Counted from the first letter of the stretch, positions 1-30,811 are shown. The stretch is DNA of 64,000 nucleotides from Lutjanus erythropterus (GCA_020091685.1 CM034603.1:35402186-35466185); one strand, 5' to 3'. Made by a program: numbers and translations. Notes: generated by a model from the letters alone, not told the origin.

Positions 1-1070
1 CTTAATGCTTTCTTCTGACGTTACTCCCCCCTCCAGCCCGACACCAAATTCAATATAAAATTGTGACAGTTTCATTATACCCCTTCAGTGAACCTGCTTC
101 TTTCTTCTCTCTTATTTCCAAAGTGGTGTTGATCATTTCTCCACTGGGCTGCACTCTGAGCAGAAGGAAAATGATCCGTTGTTGTGTTGAAATACGTTCC
201 CCTGTCAGATAAGGTTTCCCTGGAGCGGTGCCTTCAGCATTTTAGGGTTAGGTTACGCAGGGTTACCCTCAGTTGTTAGACCCTTTGGCAGGTATCTTTT
301 CTGGGGATCTTTTTTGACGGGCACCAGTGACAGACTGATGATAGAATCACTGAATTGAGATTTAAAAAGCCATAACACAGATTCCATAGTGGCCAACACT
401 AAGCCAGTACTGCAAGCTGACTGGTGATTTGAAAATATTTCTACGTAACAAATCATTTCTTATACATATTTTAAAAAAAAATCAACAACTGTAGTTAAGT
501 TTTACAAAGAATCTGATAAGATACAGTCTTGGAATGCTGAGACAAAAGAAATTAAATTGCATCTTTGTTCTGTAAAATTATCTATTAAATTGACGAACAT
601 CATGTGTAATTCATGGCATTACTCAAACGGAATAAAAATAAATTTGTCTCTTGCTGTTGTCTTGCTGGTATATATATTTATATAGATAGACTACCAGCTT
701 TAACTGTTGTTTTAAAAACATCTTAAAAACATTTCCTGTGAAATTAAAATTCCCAGATGCTCAGGCTCGGTGCAGGGTCAACTTAGACCGTGTGCTTTAC
801 AAGGCTTCCAGTATACTGAGGGAAACCAGGTGTAGCAGAGTAAGATAAAGGGGAACACGTACTGACGGGGAAACAGACTTTGACACAACAGCACAGTGGC
901 ACAACAATAATATCACCTGGAAATGCGAGTTGTCTGCTTCCACTTTAAAAAGCAATGAAATTCACGTTTCACCTAATACATCTGACACAAACTTAAGTCT
1001 TAATCGATCTGTTTTCAGAGACTGACGATTTGGTGTCATGTATCATAATTCACTGCATGTTGTTTTTCAG
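1..1070. other. Left flank, no exon recognised
   Basis: No stretch here shows an open frame bounded by plausible splice sites. The first supported exon begins at 1071 in the middle of a protein and in phase 0, so this stretch is most likely an intron of the large lipid-transfer protein gene whose 5' exons lie to the left. The sequence is AT-rich with no clear element boundaries. Confidence 0.5.
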
Positions 1071-18644
<17,574 letters not shown>

Positions 18645-18757
18645 AGGAAGGACGAGCTAATGAAGAGCAAAGATGGGTGATCTATGACCCCTGTTAGCTG
18701 CTAAAACCAAATTCACACTTTTATACCACTGTTTGTGCTACATTACTTTACTCTACT

Positions 18758-18773
18758 TTTATTTTGTAATAAA
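18758..18773. promoter_or_regulatory. Back-to-back poly(A) signals for two convergent genes
   Basis: AATAAA on the plus strand at 18768-18773 lies 124 nt after the stop of the lipid-transfer protein gene. AATAAA on the minus strand (TTTATT at 18758-18763) lies about 340 nt after the V-ATPase subunit d stop. The two signals are separated by only 4 nt. Confidence 0.6.
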
Positions 18774-19105
18774 TTTTGTACTTCATTGTATAGTTACACA
18801 ATATTATACCTCCTTTAATGTACACTTTTGTCCTGGTTAGACATGCAGATGTTGTGCCAGTAATGTGAACGTGAACATACTAACTATGGCAGATAAAGGC
18901 CTCATTTTTTTGTATTTTCTGTGGTCTGTAGTACAAACACTGAAAATATTTGTGACTGACTTTAGTGCAACCACAGTAACTAATCCTCACAACCAAACTT
19001 AGACCATAAAGAGATGCTTTTTGATAAGTCACATGTATTACCTCGATGTGGGTTCTTGTACAACTGTATGTTAAATACATGCATGTATTTCTCTTTATTG
19101 CTGTG

Positions 19106-22100
19106 TTAATTTGTTCCTGGGAAGATGGGTATGTAGTTGTGTATCTTGGACTTCTGTCTCTGTGTGACACACTCAGAGATCCAGACGATGTTGCGACTCT
19201 CCTGCTCCTTCAGTTTGATGTAGGAGTAAAAGACTCCGAAGTGGAACTGCTGCAGGAAGGCAAGTGTGTTCATCTTCACCTGTGACGAGATAAAGGAGGG
19301 TTCAGAGTTACATACAATTAAGGTACATATACTTAACAAAAATATATCTGCAACACTTTTGTTTGTGCTCAGTTTACACAAGCTGAGCATCTATGATTTC
19401 AAAAATTTGTTCACATTTTCTGACAGGTGAAAATGAGGAGTTTTAGCACTCAACTGTGGACCATTTTTCTCCCAGGAGGGCAAAGTCATGACCTGCCTTT
19501 CTTTGCCTCTGACTGACTTACCTCGATATTCTTACCCTAACCCTCGCCAGTCATTTCACACGCCTAAATCTAACCAACCCAAACATCGAAGGCAACAAGT
19601 ACCAGCCAATCAGAGGCAGATCAAGTTGGGTTATGACTTTGTCCTACTGGGGAACAAAGTATCTGTAGCCCTGTGTGAAATAGCAATAGAGTTCAGCTCT
19701 TAATAAATATATTTTATCGTGATGAAACTGCACATTTTGCAGTCCCTCCAGGATTTCACAGACCTTTTTTGTGTTGTTGAAGCCTAAAATGTCATTTTTC
19801 CATAAACAACATAAAAAGAATAAGTTCTTTTTTCTTTTTTTAATCAAAGGCGGCTTGTTCCAGTGAGAATAATCAATCAGCCATTTTCACTGGTGGCCCT
19901 CAGAGCGCCATCTAATGGGCTCTGATGGCACTGGTCCTTTTTTATATCTGAATGTGCTCAAGAATTTGCAGAAATATAAGAAAAATACAACGTTCAATTG
20001 AAATGCATTATTTCAGTTAACCGTTTTTCATATCATAATATAACTGGAGGTGGCCTTAAGTTACAAAAGGTCAACTTCCTGGAGAGACTGACATGAGAGT
20101 GACCTTTTATTTTGGCCAGTCCACAACACACCTGGTCATAATTGTGCTGTTTAATCAGCTTCTCTGTACGTCACACCTGTCAGGTGAGTGGATTATCTTG
20201 GCAAAGGAGACGTGCTCACAAACACCGATTTGAAAATTTGAGAGAAAAGAACCTTTTGTGTGCACAGAAGATTTTTTCACTTGAGCCCACGACAAACAAA
20301 TCAAGATGATTTCTTGCATCTGCTGTTTGCTGCTACAGCTCTGCAGATGTGGTGGAGTGGAAAATCCACCCACTGCTCGACTTGTCAAAATATTTACTTT
20401 CCAACTGTTAGTACTTTTAAATTGAATTCCCACACTTGAACAGCAGAGATGTGTTGCTTGGTCCAAATATTTGTACTGTATGAAAGGTTCAGTGGAAATC
20501 ATCTGGGGCCTGTGTCAGATCATGGGTCACTACTCTCCTCCCGAAGAAAATTAAAATTACATTACCTCTCGTTCAAAGAATCTGTCCTCCAGAGTCCTAA
20601 AATCGGATCCTGGCTCAGGGTCCTCAAAAATGAGTTTATACTCCTGCGGGGAGGCAGAGGTTAAAGTTAACCATGTGTCTGACCTGAGGTGACAGCAGTA
20701 ACACACCATAGCAGCTCTCATTAGAGATGAAGTCAGACTCACTGGGTAACAGTCGGCCACAGCTTTGACCCGCTCGTGGTCCTCTGCCTTTGCCAGCAGC
20801 CGCAACCCTTCAGGGTAAAGTCTGCCACAAGATGGATACAGCTCGCTCCTGTCTGTGCCGCTGAGATCGGTCCCGAAGGAGTTCACTGTGATGATGAAGG
20901 CCCTCCTGTCTGCCTCAAACTGCAGCACACACCCGTACAGACAGAACACTTTCAGCGAAATATCTGTAAAAATTCAACAAATCCAGCCTGTGCAGAGGAA
21001 ATTGTCACAATACCTCCAGGATGGGACACATTATGTCTTTCGTGGCGCCACCGATGTTCTTGCAAAAAGAGTGGAAAGACTCTAAATATGCCTGTGGAAA
21101 AACAAAACAGGACATAAATATCAGACGTGCCTGCTGATCTGACACGGGTTCAAACCCTGGCCTCAACCAAAGATGGTACAGTTAAGCTTTCTTGCACAAC
21201 TTGTACGTCATCTGTTGTTGTTAAAACCCACATGACAAAGTAGTAAATCCTAAAATCCAGAATGAACACACATACTCTGTCGCAGCAGGCATCAAGCTGA
21301 ATTATGTTATGCAAGTCTTGTATCACCTCGCAGTCACCTTATAGAGTTTGTTCCTGAGGATCTCAGCTTCCATCTCATCCAGGTTGCACTCGGACACGGC
21401 ATCCTGGAAAAACTGAGCTATGACAACAACACGGTTGGCATCAGTGTTATTCATGTCTTTATAATCTGGCAGAACTGCAATATAGAGGATTTAAAGTGTT
21501 TGTACCCAGACACAAACAGAGACAGGACAGCTATTTATCTTTTCACACCAGACCTCCCCTATTTTAAAGAACGACAAATTCACTCTTGACAAGAAGCCGT
21601 GGAGTGTCTGGGCTTTCTTGCAAGAAAGTGGGGTTTAGGTCTTGCTGTGTGAAATTACAGGTTAGTGGTACCTGCAGTTTTTACAATTATTTTCAGTCTC
21701 GGTTTAGGTTTAAGCAACAAAACTACATTGTTAAAGCTAGGGTTGGTATCACTGAGAAATAATGTCATAATAACCTTTCAGCATATTGTAAATCAAGTGG
21801 TCTCAAACAGATCTGGACTTATGCACCTCCTCTTGGCTCTGTTTTCAGCCTTTAGGGAATTTGGCCTGTGATGGTAGACTTAAACCAATCACTGGTCAAC
21901 CAGGCGTTCCTATTGGCAGTTCTACTAGTGCAGCTGTGTGCGCATGTTCCTTCTATGAGACCCTGAATCAGTGAAGGAAATGTTGGAATTATCAGGAGGA
22001 GAATTTTAAATAGAGGACATCCAGTGAGCAACATGCTCAGCCCAGGAGTTTGTCAGCTCACTTGTTTACTTTTGACTTCACCTTCAGTTGCGTTCATTCA

Positions 22101-25100
22101 CGTCTATCGCAGGGCTTTTGCCAAGAACTGAGAGGACCAGGTGGAGCTGAGACAGACAGCTGCTCAGAGCTGGAGAGCACTGCAGGAGAGGGTCAGTGAC
22201 ACACTGGAGCTTCTGGAGGAAGACGCACCAGAGTTGATCTGATGCCGGCTCCTTTTGGGATTAAAAAGCAGATTTGATTTCACTCCTGCCTCTTAACTGT
22301 CTGCAGCAGCGACCCACGAAGAAATCGAGGACATTCGGATCAGCCAGACAAGAGTTCAGTGTTTGTTTTTTAAACTTTTGGGATTAAAAGTGGATGGAAA
22401 CAAATAGCACTGTTGGCTTTGGAGACCTGTCTCTGCCATGCTAGGCTATATACACCTGGATGTATATAGTCAAATTAGCTTTTCTATCCTGGGTGCAAAA
22501 AGCATCCGCCATGATGAAAAAAAAAAAAAGTCTTTTTGCATGTGTGTGTCACACTAAACACAGGATTCTTCCTTGGGAGACTGGAGTTTGAGTCAGTTTG
22601 CCAATTTGTTATTTACACCCTGTTTCTCAGTTTCTTTTATTGCATTTTTATGACTATAATCTTAGACAATATCTGAGTTTTTATCTCATAACTTTATGAT
22701 TTTTTTCTCATAAATTTGTCACTTTAATCCATAAATTGTATATATAGAAATGGACAATATAAAAGTGAAGCCAAAGAATCTTGATCGCCCCCTGCTGGCT
22801 GGCCACAGTACAGGTCATAAATTTAAAAATGTTTCCCCAAGATTAATAGTTGGGACACGGGCCAAACTAAAACATCAGAACACGTACGATTTTTTTTTTT
22901 CCTCCCAGACATGGTTTCTGTTATTTTAGGCAGTTCTTACCACACTGATGTTTGTTCAAGTGCTCATTGTTCTTGGTTTTAATTAGCTGGGTTTCATGCG
23001 GTGATAAATGGCTGAACTCTGCTCTCAGTTGAATCAGCCGGCTGTGTGAAAGTGCAGCTCCAGCATTGGCTGCTACTGTGCAGACTCTGGCTCCAGATGA
23101 CATCAGCGGTGCAAGATGGATGCGTTCATATCCGGGATGTTTTGGCTTCAGTTTTGTTTTCAGTGGGAGGAAGTGAAGACATGTGGCCCTTCTTTTATTT
23201 ATGTCAGTGCTTTTCTATCAGAGAATATCCAAGTCTTTTCTTGTAAATTTAAAACCTTAATCTCAGAATATTACACACCTCACGCAGCTCCATATTTTTT
23301 TTCTGTTAACCTAATCACCCTAATAAACCGTTGTACATCTTTGACATAATGTTTGAACTGCTACTTCCTCACCTTCTGTTGATATTAGTTAACTTAAATT
23401 CTGGCCAAATGTTACACATTGTACCTCTAAAATCATTTAAATGTAGCAAATCTTTTTTTTTTTCTTAGTAAGTCAACTAATAATAGAGATTTCTTTATTT
23501 TCAGTTGTCTTGTTTTCACCTTTCGGAGCAGAATAGGTTTCCATATGTCCGTACTACTACCACTACCGATCTAATCTCACTAAATCTTATCATCTGTGGG
23601 GACTAAACACAGATTATTTGATGAATCTACCCAGGGGCGTGTCCACCAGGATGGCTGAGTAGAGCTCAGTCGGGGTGCGAGCGATGCCCACCGCTGCCAT
23701 TTGGTCAAAAGCTCCCAGTGGGTGACACCGGGGGAGGAGCTCCTCCACGTCTCTCTGCTTCAGGGCGCCGGTGATCAGCAGCACCACATTGTCGATCATG
23801 TAGCTGTAACTATGGCAACACAGAGAGCAGAATAAAGGAGGCATTTTATATGACATCCCTGTACAGCTGAGCCTTATATTTAGAAACCACGGTTTTCATT
23901 CTTTCATAAGTAGGACAAAATGTTGATAAATAACTAACAAATACATAGTTGATGTCTCATCCTGTGACATTAGTGGAAATTATAATTTAGCATGTGTATT
24001 GTCGTAGCATACGTTATATAGTCGAGGAAGGTGGATAGTGGAGGCAGGGCGTTGGAGCGGAGACAGTTGAATTCGGTCACCAGGTTCTCCCTCAGTTTGC
24101 TGTCCACCAGAGACACAGTGAGGTCCTCTTCAGCCGAGGACAGCAGGTTACCGTAATCTGTGCTCTGCAGGTGGAGCTTCATGTCTGAGGGGAGGGAAGA
24201 CATCGTCTGAGGGGTTTGGGTTTGACTCAGTGTAACTTGTGTCCAGGCCATCACTGGAATCTCCGTTCTTAAATCATAGTTTTTTTTTTTCCCACAGCCT
24301 CGTCCTGTTGGTTGCTGTTATAAAAACACAGGAAGAGGTGAATCACAATAGACTAACTCTTCACGGTGACTAACTCTACATCACCCATTATGATGCCAGC
24401 TGGTAAAAAAAGATCTGTAATGTTTTTCTGCCATAAAATAGAGGACGTAAACACCAATAAAAGTTATGTGTTGTTAAAGTTTGAGTAAAATATATTACAA
24501 AAAGGACACTTTTCAGAGGTTTGTTTGTTAGGAAACATTGTGCCATTGTGTGTCCTGTTTTTTTCTGATACACTGTTGTGTTACTGTCATCTTTGACTCA
24601 CTGCTTATGAGTTAAAAATAAAATAGTAATAATATCGATGGATTTTAAACTTCATATCATATCGGTAATACCATTCTCACCCTCACTATCCTCACTGTGA
24701 AACTCTAATTCATCCACACTCACATCAGAATTAACCAAAAATCACTCTTCCGCCTCCAACTGGTCCAAAACGCAGCTGCGAGGCTTCTTACTGGTTTGAA
24801 CAGACGACATCACATCACTCCAGTCCTGGCCTCCCTCCACTGGCTCCCTGTGTATTTTAGAATTGATTTTACTGATTTATTTTACTGATAATAGGTTTTA
24901 CTGATCACATCAGCTGAAATGTTGACCCCTTATGAACCAGAACGCGGCCTTAGATCCTCTGGCAGGAACCCTCCCGGCTAAGGTGACCTGGTTTTCTCCA
25001 TCAGGGCCCCTCAACCTGCCCGAGGAGATAAGGCTCAAAGAGTCAGTGACATCTTTTAAATCACTTCTTATAGACTTGCTTTTATGTGATGTCATCGTCT

Positions 25101-26174
25101 CTTTAATATATTTAATTTTATTCTTTTACATGATGTTGTATTATTATATTCCTTTTATTATTTATATTGACTTGACAACATCATGTTATGTCTCTGTAAT
25201 CTCTGCCCTTACATTGTTTTTCGATGTTATATTGTTTTTCGTTTTGTCTTGCTCCTGTTTGGCCCTTTTCCTCCTTGGTATCCTGGTCTTGTGCTCTTTT
25301 GCTTTGTTTGTCAAAGCACTTTGTAAACTTAGTTTTTAAAGGTGCTATATAAATAAAGTTATTATAATGAAGTTATTATTACTAAAAATGTCCTGGTGTC
25401 CACATCCACAGTATGGTGTTACTTTAAAGCAACATTTACATCTTATCAGTTTTCCATCAATTATCAGACTACATTAAACAGTTCAAATTTAAACTTTTAT
25501 TGTTTCTATTATCTAATATTTTGAATCAATTTTTCCCTGATTGCAAACCGACAGAACAGACAGACCTTTACAGACCTTTTTTTGTTTTTGGAGAGAGATG
25601 ATGATGGAGCTGAACCACGTGAGGAAGAAGGGATTCAACACGACCTCCAGAGAGTCATGTGACATTGATTAAAACAGGGCGATAGTTTCCTCAGGGTCTT
25701 TCCCTTTCTTAAAAAAATCTTTGCAGCATACTTGAAGATGTATTGTGTGAGTATAAAAGGCCAAAAATGACACACACACACACACACACAAACACGAATG
25801 TTGTCAGTTTTGAGAATAGTGTGGACAAACTTGCATGACTGGTGGGTGGGAGTATAATAATTCCTCCACTTTAACCTCAAATCTCATTGGTCCTCATCCT
25901 CGCTGTCTCAGAAAGGAATGTCTGGATCTTGGAAAGATAAATCCGTTTATCTCCAGGTGAGGAAAATGACACAATAATCCCTGTCATCACTCCGCTGCAG
26001 GGGAGTAGGTAAGATACACTCCAAAAACCAACAGTGCGATACAAGATTCTTACCCTCAAGAGTGTCACACTGGGCCAGGTTGTGGTAGTCAGTGCGGGTC
26101 AGAATCCCAGCCTTCAGTCCTCGAACCAGACCCTCCAGATAGCCATGATCCACGTTGAAGCTGAGCTCTGCCAT
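19106..26174 (-). CDS. atp6v0d2: V-type H+-ATPase V0 subunit d (atp6v0d2), complete
   Basis: The subunit is a cytosolic component of the membrane V0 sector. It caps the proteolipid ring and couples it to the central stalk of the proton pump that acidifies endosomes, lysosomes and the outside of specialised cells. Eight exons join in frame (minus strand, listed 5' to 3'): 26054-26174, 24013-24184, 23631-23809, 21338-21417, 21014-21091, 20743-20919, 20566-20643 and 19106-19279, giving 352 residues against 350-351 in mammals. Family hallmarks are [14 protein letters not shown] at the N-terminus, STDYGN, TYSYMIDN, PLAQFFQD across a splice junction, [27 protein letters not shown] and KLKEQE..NIVWI near the C-terminus. 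The protein ends IPIFPGTN, a few residues beyond the usual IPIF/IPIL end. The start at 26174 is chosen because the alignable family N-terminus begins there. An upstream in-frame extension has no family similarity. Sequence alone is close to both d1 and d2, and the d2 name rests mainly on ripk2 synteny. The exon 23631 donor (GTAGAT) is weak. Confidence 0.93.
21884..22450. other. Unassigned segment in an atp6v0d2 intron with a short coding-like frame
   Basis: Within the 2.2-kb intron between exons 21338-21417 and 23631-23809, positions 22132-22242 (plus strand) are open for 36 codons after an in-frame stop and end in TGA. The peptide is rich in Glu, Leu and Gln and looks coiled-coil-like ([18 protein letters not shown] at its end). 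There is no start codon and no clear splice sites. It may be a decayed exon or part of a repeat. Confidence 0.3.
24721..25380 (+). mobile_element. L2-type LINE, 3' fragment (C-terminal end of reverse transcriptase ORF plus tail)
   Basis: On the plus strand, antisense to atp6v0d2 in its first intron, the sequence reads [14 protein letters not shown], then [15 protein letters not shown]. This is the signature C-terminal tail of L2/Rex-type non-LTR retrotransposon ORF2. Frame-disrupted sequence follows, with [13 protein letters not shown]. It ends in GGTGCTATATAAATAAAGTTATTAT, the usual L2 3' terminus. It is 5'-truncated and decayed. Confidence 0.8.
25770..25790. repeat. (CA)n microsatellite
   Basis: About 10 CA units in the first intron of atp6v0d2. 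Confidence 0.9.
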
Positions 26175-26432
26175 GATGCCAAATGAGCTCTGAACAAACC
26201 TGGCTGCTGTTAAAACGGTGTTTCTCACTCCTAATGTGTCTCTTTTTGTATATTTTACAGTAACTTCTGCTTTATTCCCTCTCTGACTAACATTCATGCT
26301 GTTATTTTTCCCTTCCTCTTTGACACCATGAAATTCCACAGCTGCCCGGTTCACTGTTAACCCAGTTAACTGTCTCAGTTCCTGCTCACAAGTTCATGCA
26401 GTCTGACCATACAGGTTAACTGCTCATTTTTA

Positions 26433-26465
<33 letters not shown>

Positions 26466-26870
26466 TCTGTATCCAGGACAATAGATATCTGTGTAAGAAT
26501 ATAAATCAATAAAGTCAGTGCTCCTTGTCTGGACATCAAGCAGGAGAAAATGTCCAATAAATGTCAGTTTATACAATTTTATCTACACCAGGCGCAGGCT
26601 TCAGATCTGCAACGGATCACAAAATTCATGGTTGAGTTGGGATAAGGGTTAATTGATTTTAAAAATACACTTAGCTTCGATCTTTCTGAGTCTGTATTCA
26701 TCACCGTAGTAATGTAATAATAATAATAATAATATATATGATAATGGTAATAATATAAAAACACATACATATAATAGTTAGACATTATAAAAAATGACAC
26801 TATAATACTTCAAATGCTGTATCCTACTGTATTACACAGTACTGTTTTGGAGGGGATCATGTGTTTGGTT

Positions 26871-26912
<42 letters not shown>

Positions 26913-29472
26913 AGTGAAACATCTGTCAGGCTGTAATTCTGTTTTAAAAAGCTGTGAAGATATGAAAGATCTGATATGAAACTAGAAGACCTGAAGCTTC
27001 CACTGGTGATGCCAGTTTGTTCAGAAGTTGGCTAAATAACGCCATAAAATTAGGCAAAACAATGTTTTTTAAAGATTATTTTGGGGCTTTTTTAGCCTTT
27101 ATTTGATAGGGCAGTTTTAGACAGACAGGAAATGGGTGAGAGGAGAGGGAAGACGTGCAGCACAAGGCTACAGGCTGGAATCAAACCCATGGTCACAACT
27201 GAGCTGCCAGGGTGTCAGAAAATGAGGCTACATTTATCAAAAGAACTGGTATGACCATTTTCAAAGGAGTCTCATCTTTTCAAACATGGCCACTTCATGT
27301 TAATCCCATGCAATTTTGAACAAAAGCTCATGAGCAAACTAATTTACACCAAATGTTAATTAGCTAGTAACAGTAGTTATCAAGTGTGATGTGATGCTCA
27401 CTATCTAGCTAATCTTCTGCACTTTTCATACAAACAAAAAACAACACAAAGTCAGGGAATAAATAGATATGATAACAATAATCATTGGATAAACTAAATG
27501 AATATGCCAGCTAGAAAAACAGATAAATAAAAATAAATAAATAGATAAATACACAATAATAAATAGATTAAATCCGAGTAAATGTCAGGCTAAAAGGTAG
27601 GTCTTGAGTTTGCATTTAAAAATATGAACACTCTCTGAGGCCCCTGGGTCTTCAGGCAGGCTGTGGACCACAGTAATAAAAGGACGCCTCATCGTGGGTT
27701 TTTGTTCTAACTTTGGGGATAATTAAAAGGCCACGACCAGAAGACCTGAGGGTTCTAGAGGGTTCTTTGGATAAAAGCAAATCTGATAAATAGTCAGGAC
27801 TAAGAGCTTTATAAACAAATAAAAAGTTCTTAAAATCAAGTCTGAAGCAGCATCAGTCATTAACTAGCTAGTCAGAGCTTAAGGAAACAGGAAAGGAGAA
27901 ACTTAACTGAGGTCCCGCTGTGTAGGAAGCTTGCTCATCTGTTATTGGAGCACAGAGTAAAAAGGGGCGGGACTAAGGAAGGGTCAGTTAGCATTAATTA
28001 GTGAGTGATGATGATGTTAGTCACCATAGCAGACATTTCACTGTAGTGAGACCATTTTTTCAAGTGTCAGTTATTCAGAATTTTAGTTCTTGTTCTCGAG
28101 TTTCTCCAAAATGTAGATTTCTATATCAGTAACTTTGATGTAAAGCTGCCTGGTTGCTTGCTTGTTCTAAATAAAATAACACGGTGATAAGAAAACTTAC
28201 ACTATACTGTACTATACAAAAAAAACTTTGCATCTGACAGTTGTGGCATTGCAGTAGGTGCTTCACCACGTGTTGCCTGGTGGAGATCTGAGTGCACTGT
28301 TGTAGATTGTGAGAATGAATCTGTGTTAACTCAGACAGCAGCAGGCTGATCTGGCGGTTTAAAGAGGAAGCAGATAGCATTTATTCCATTTATAATGTAA
28401 TCTCCGAGCTGTCCTGACGCCTTCCTCCCAACATGCACGGCTGTTTCTGATTTAAGCACTTAAGTCTGACATAATCAGATGCAGTACATGTGTTCGCTCT
28501 CTTTGAACGTACACGTTCTGCTCCATCATGGATGCATTACTGAAATGTTACTCAGGCTCTTTTCAGTAACACGTCTCTCTTCACTGTCTTCAACTCCTTC
28601 ATGTTCATCGCTTTCCAGGATATTCTGAACGTGTGATGACCTCCGTGATTATCAATCACAACGTATCAGCTACTGTTACACTTCATTATGACTGCCTGTT
28701 TCTTTTTTCCACCGTTTCACTTTCTTTTTCAAAGCAGGTCCCAGAAAAGTTAATACACGTGTCTCTGCAAACAGAGGGTTAAAGTTCCTGATTGTTCTGC
28801 TTTCCAATAATGAAAGGATACTAAGTCTCTCTTTATCCACAACATCGCTGCCAGCAAATATTTGCAGAATAACTTCTTTCTTCTTTACTTTTTTTAATCC
28901 TGTGCCTCATATTTCCTAAATGAAACATTGCTTCATCCCATAAATCCCCATACAAGTGGGGAAAAAAACAAAAACACACAGACAATATGGGATTATGACG
29001 TATTTATTCAATAGCAAAAATATAAACTGTCACAGGAACATAAAAGTCTTTTTTTTTTTAACAGTTAGTGACTCAAAACATGTGTTTAATTTTTTCCACA
29101 TTTAGTCTTTAGGGAAGTGAGTTTAAAAAAAAGACATTTATGTTTAGATGTAAATTTTAGTTTTTATATGTTCATATGTGTTCATATGTTTCCATATGTT
29201 CAGCATGGCAGGAGAAGAGAGGCAGAAACGACAGAGACGTTCAAGAGCAGCGACAGTTAAAGAGGAAAAACCCTCAAAGGCACACGACACAGTTTACATG
29301 TGATTGTCTACATACATGAAAAAGCACATGACACTCATCCTGTGTGACAACAACACACTGTTTGTTTGTTTGTTTGTTTGTTTGTTTGGATGTTCTGTAA
29401 ACATTTTATTCACTATTTTCTTATTCTCATCTCAGAAAAACAGGCTTCACTCTTAAATCCCCGTCTCTCCTC
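26175..29472. other. Intergenic region between atp6v0d2 and agrp2, part 1
   Basis: No supported gene. The region should hold the atp6v0d2 promoter (minus strand, just right of 26174), but no TATA box is obvious. Microsatellites: (GT)n 26435-26463, (AAT)n about 26717-26733, (GT)n 26872-26909. Positions about 27050-27230 and 27590-27860 look like interspersed repeats of the kind frequent in teleost genomes. The block around 27920-28000 ('tgttattggagca..gag', 'aaaaggggcggg') recurs near 44320-44370. Confidence 0.5.
29360..29388. repeat. (GTTT)n microsatellite
   Basis: Seven tandem GTTT units. Confidence 0.9.
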
Positions 29473-30663
29473 CACTCTTAGAAATAAAGGTGCTAAATAG
29501 AGCCATATGAGGTTCTTTGGCTCATCCCCAAAGGAGAACCGTTTCTGGTTCCTGGTAGAACCTTTATAAAGGTTGCATGTCGAACCCTATCAGAGGGTTC
29601 TACCTAAAACCACCTGTGAAAGGTTCTACCTAAAACTCCCTATGAGGGGTTCTACAGCACCCTTCTACAGAGTAATTCCATCCAGAATAATCTCAGGTGG
29701 GTTCTACCCAGAACCTTTCCATCTGGTGCTAACAAGAACCCACCCAGGGGCGTTCTACCAAGAACCATTTTACAGTCCAAAGGCTGCATCAAGACCCACA
29801 GAGAACCAGTTTATATTCTAAAGGTTTCATCTGGAACCCAACAAAGAGTTCTACCCAGAAACCTTTTACATTCATAAAGTTTAATCTAGAACCCACCTAG
29901 GGTGTTCTGCAAGAGCATTTTTACATCTCAAAGGCTTCGTCTAGACCCCACCCACTGGGTTCTAGCCAGAACCCTACAGTCATTAAACTTAGGTTATTTT
30001 ACTGAGAACCCTTTCATATTCCAATTGTTTCATTTAGAACCGACCCAGGGGTTCCACCCAGAACCCTTTTACATTCAAAATGTTTAATCTAGAACCCACC
30101 TAGGGTGTTCTACTGAGAACATTTTTATATCCCAAAGCTTTCACCTAGGTCCCACAGGGTGTTCTCCTGCGAACCCTCTTATACCCCAATCTTTTTATTT
30201 AGAACCCACCCAGGATGTTCTACTGGGAACCCTTTAATATTCCAATAGTTTCATTTAGAACCCACCCAGGAGTTTCTACCAAGAACCATTTAATATCCCA
30301 AAGATTTCATCTAGAACCCACCTAGGGGGATCCAAAGTTATTTTCTGGATAAGCGTTTCACCTACAACCCTTTTCTGAGGGTTCTCTGAAGAACCATATT
30401 GTATATGATACATTAAGTAGAATATGCTCCAGATGTGAAGATAATTTATTAGGGAGATTCCAGATGTGTCTTCATTTGAAAATATTTAAGTGTGACCATC
30501 TTTTAACAATCGTTCTGTCAAAAACCTTGAAGAACTCTGTCTTCTAAAAAGGTGCTTTAATGTAATAATGAATGAATGGATCCTTTAGTCTTACAAGGAA
30601 ATGGTTCTGGGTAGAACCTCAGCTGTTCAGGAGGAACATCTGAAACCCTTATTTTTAAGAGTG
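29473..30663. mobile_element. Non-autonomous DNA element with terminal inverted repeats and a minisatellite core
   Basis: The left end is CACTCTTAGAAATAAAGG (29473-29490). The right end is its near-exact inverse, closing ...CCTTATTTTTAAGAGTG at 30663. Between them lie about 15-20 degenerate copies of a roughly 57-bp unit. Each unit contains 'AGAACCCACCTAGGG.GTTCTAC..AGAACC' followed by 'TTTTATATCCCAAAG.TTTCAT', so GGTTCT and AGAACC alternate and can fold back. There is no transposase frame and no clear target-site duplication. The element is a MITE-like carrier of a palindromic minisatellite. Confidence 0.65.
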
Positions 30664-30810
30664 TTCTATCACTGAAGTGTTGAAGCTGCAGAAATAATTT
30701 TCACTTCTGTTTTGTGGTTTTCCCAAATGTTTCTACTTTATGTTGATGAGTAATTATTTTCTCTGAACTTCAGCAGTGTTCTAATAGAGGAACCCCCACA
30801 GGCCAGGTGG

Positions 30811-30811
<1 letters not shown>

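Noticed and set aside
25947-26354. N-terminal extension of V-ATPase subunit d
   Set aside because: The in-frame upstream residues (from 26354) have no resemblance to the family. The conserved N-terminus starts at the Met at 26174, so the upstream frame is 5' UTR or promoter.
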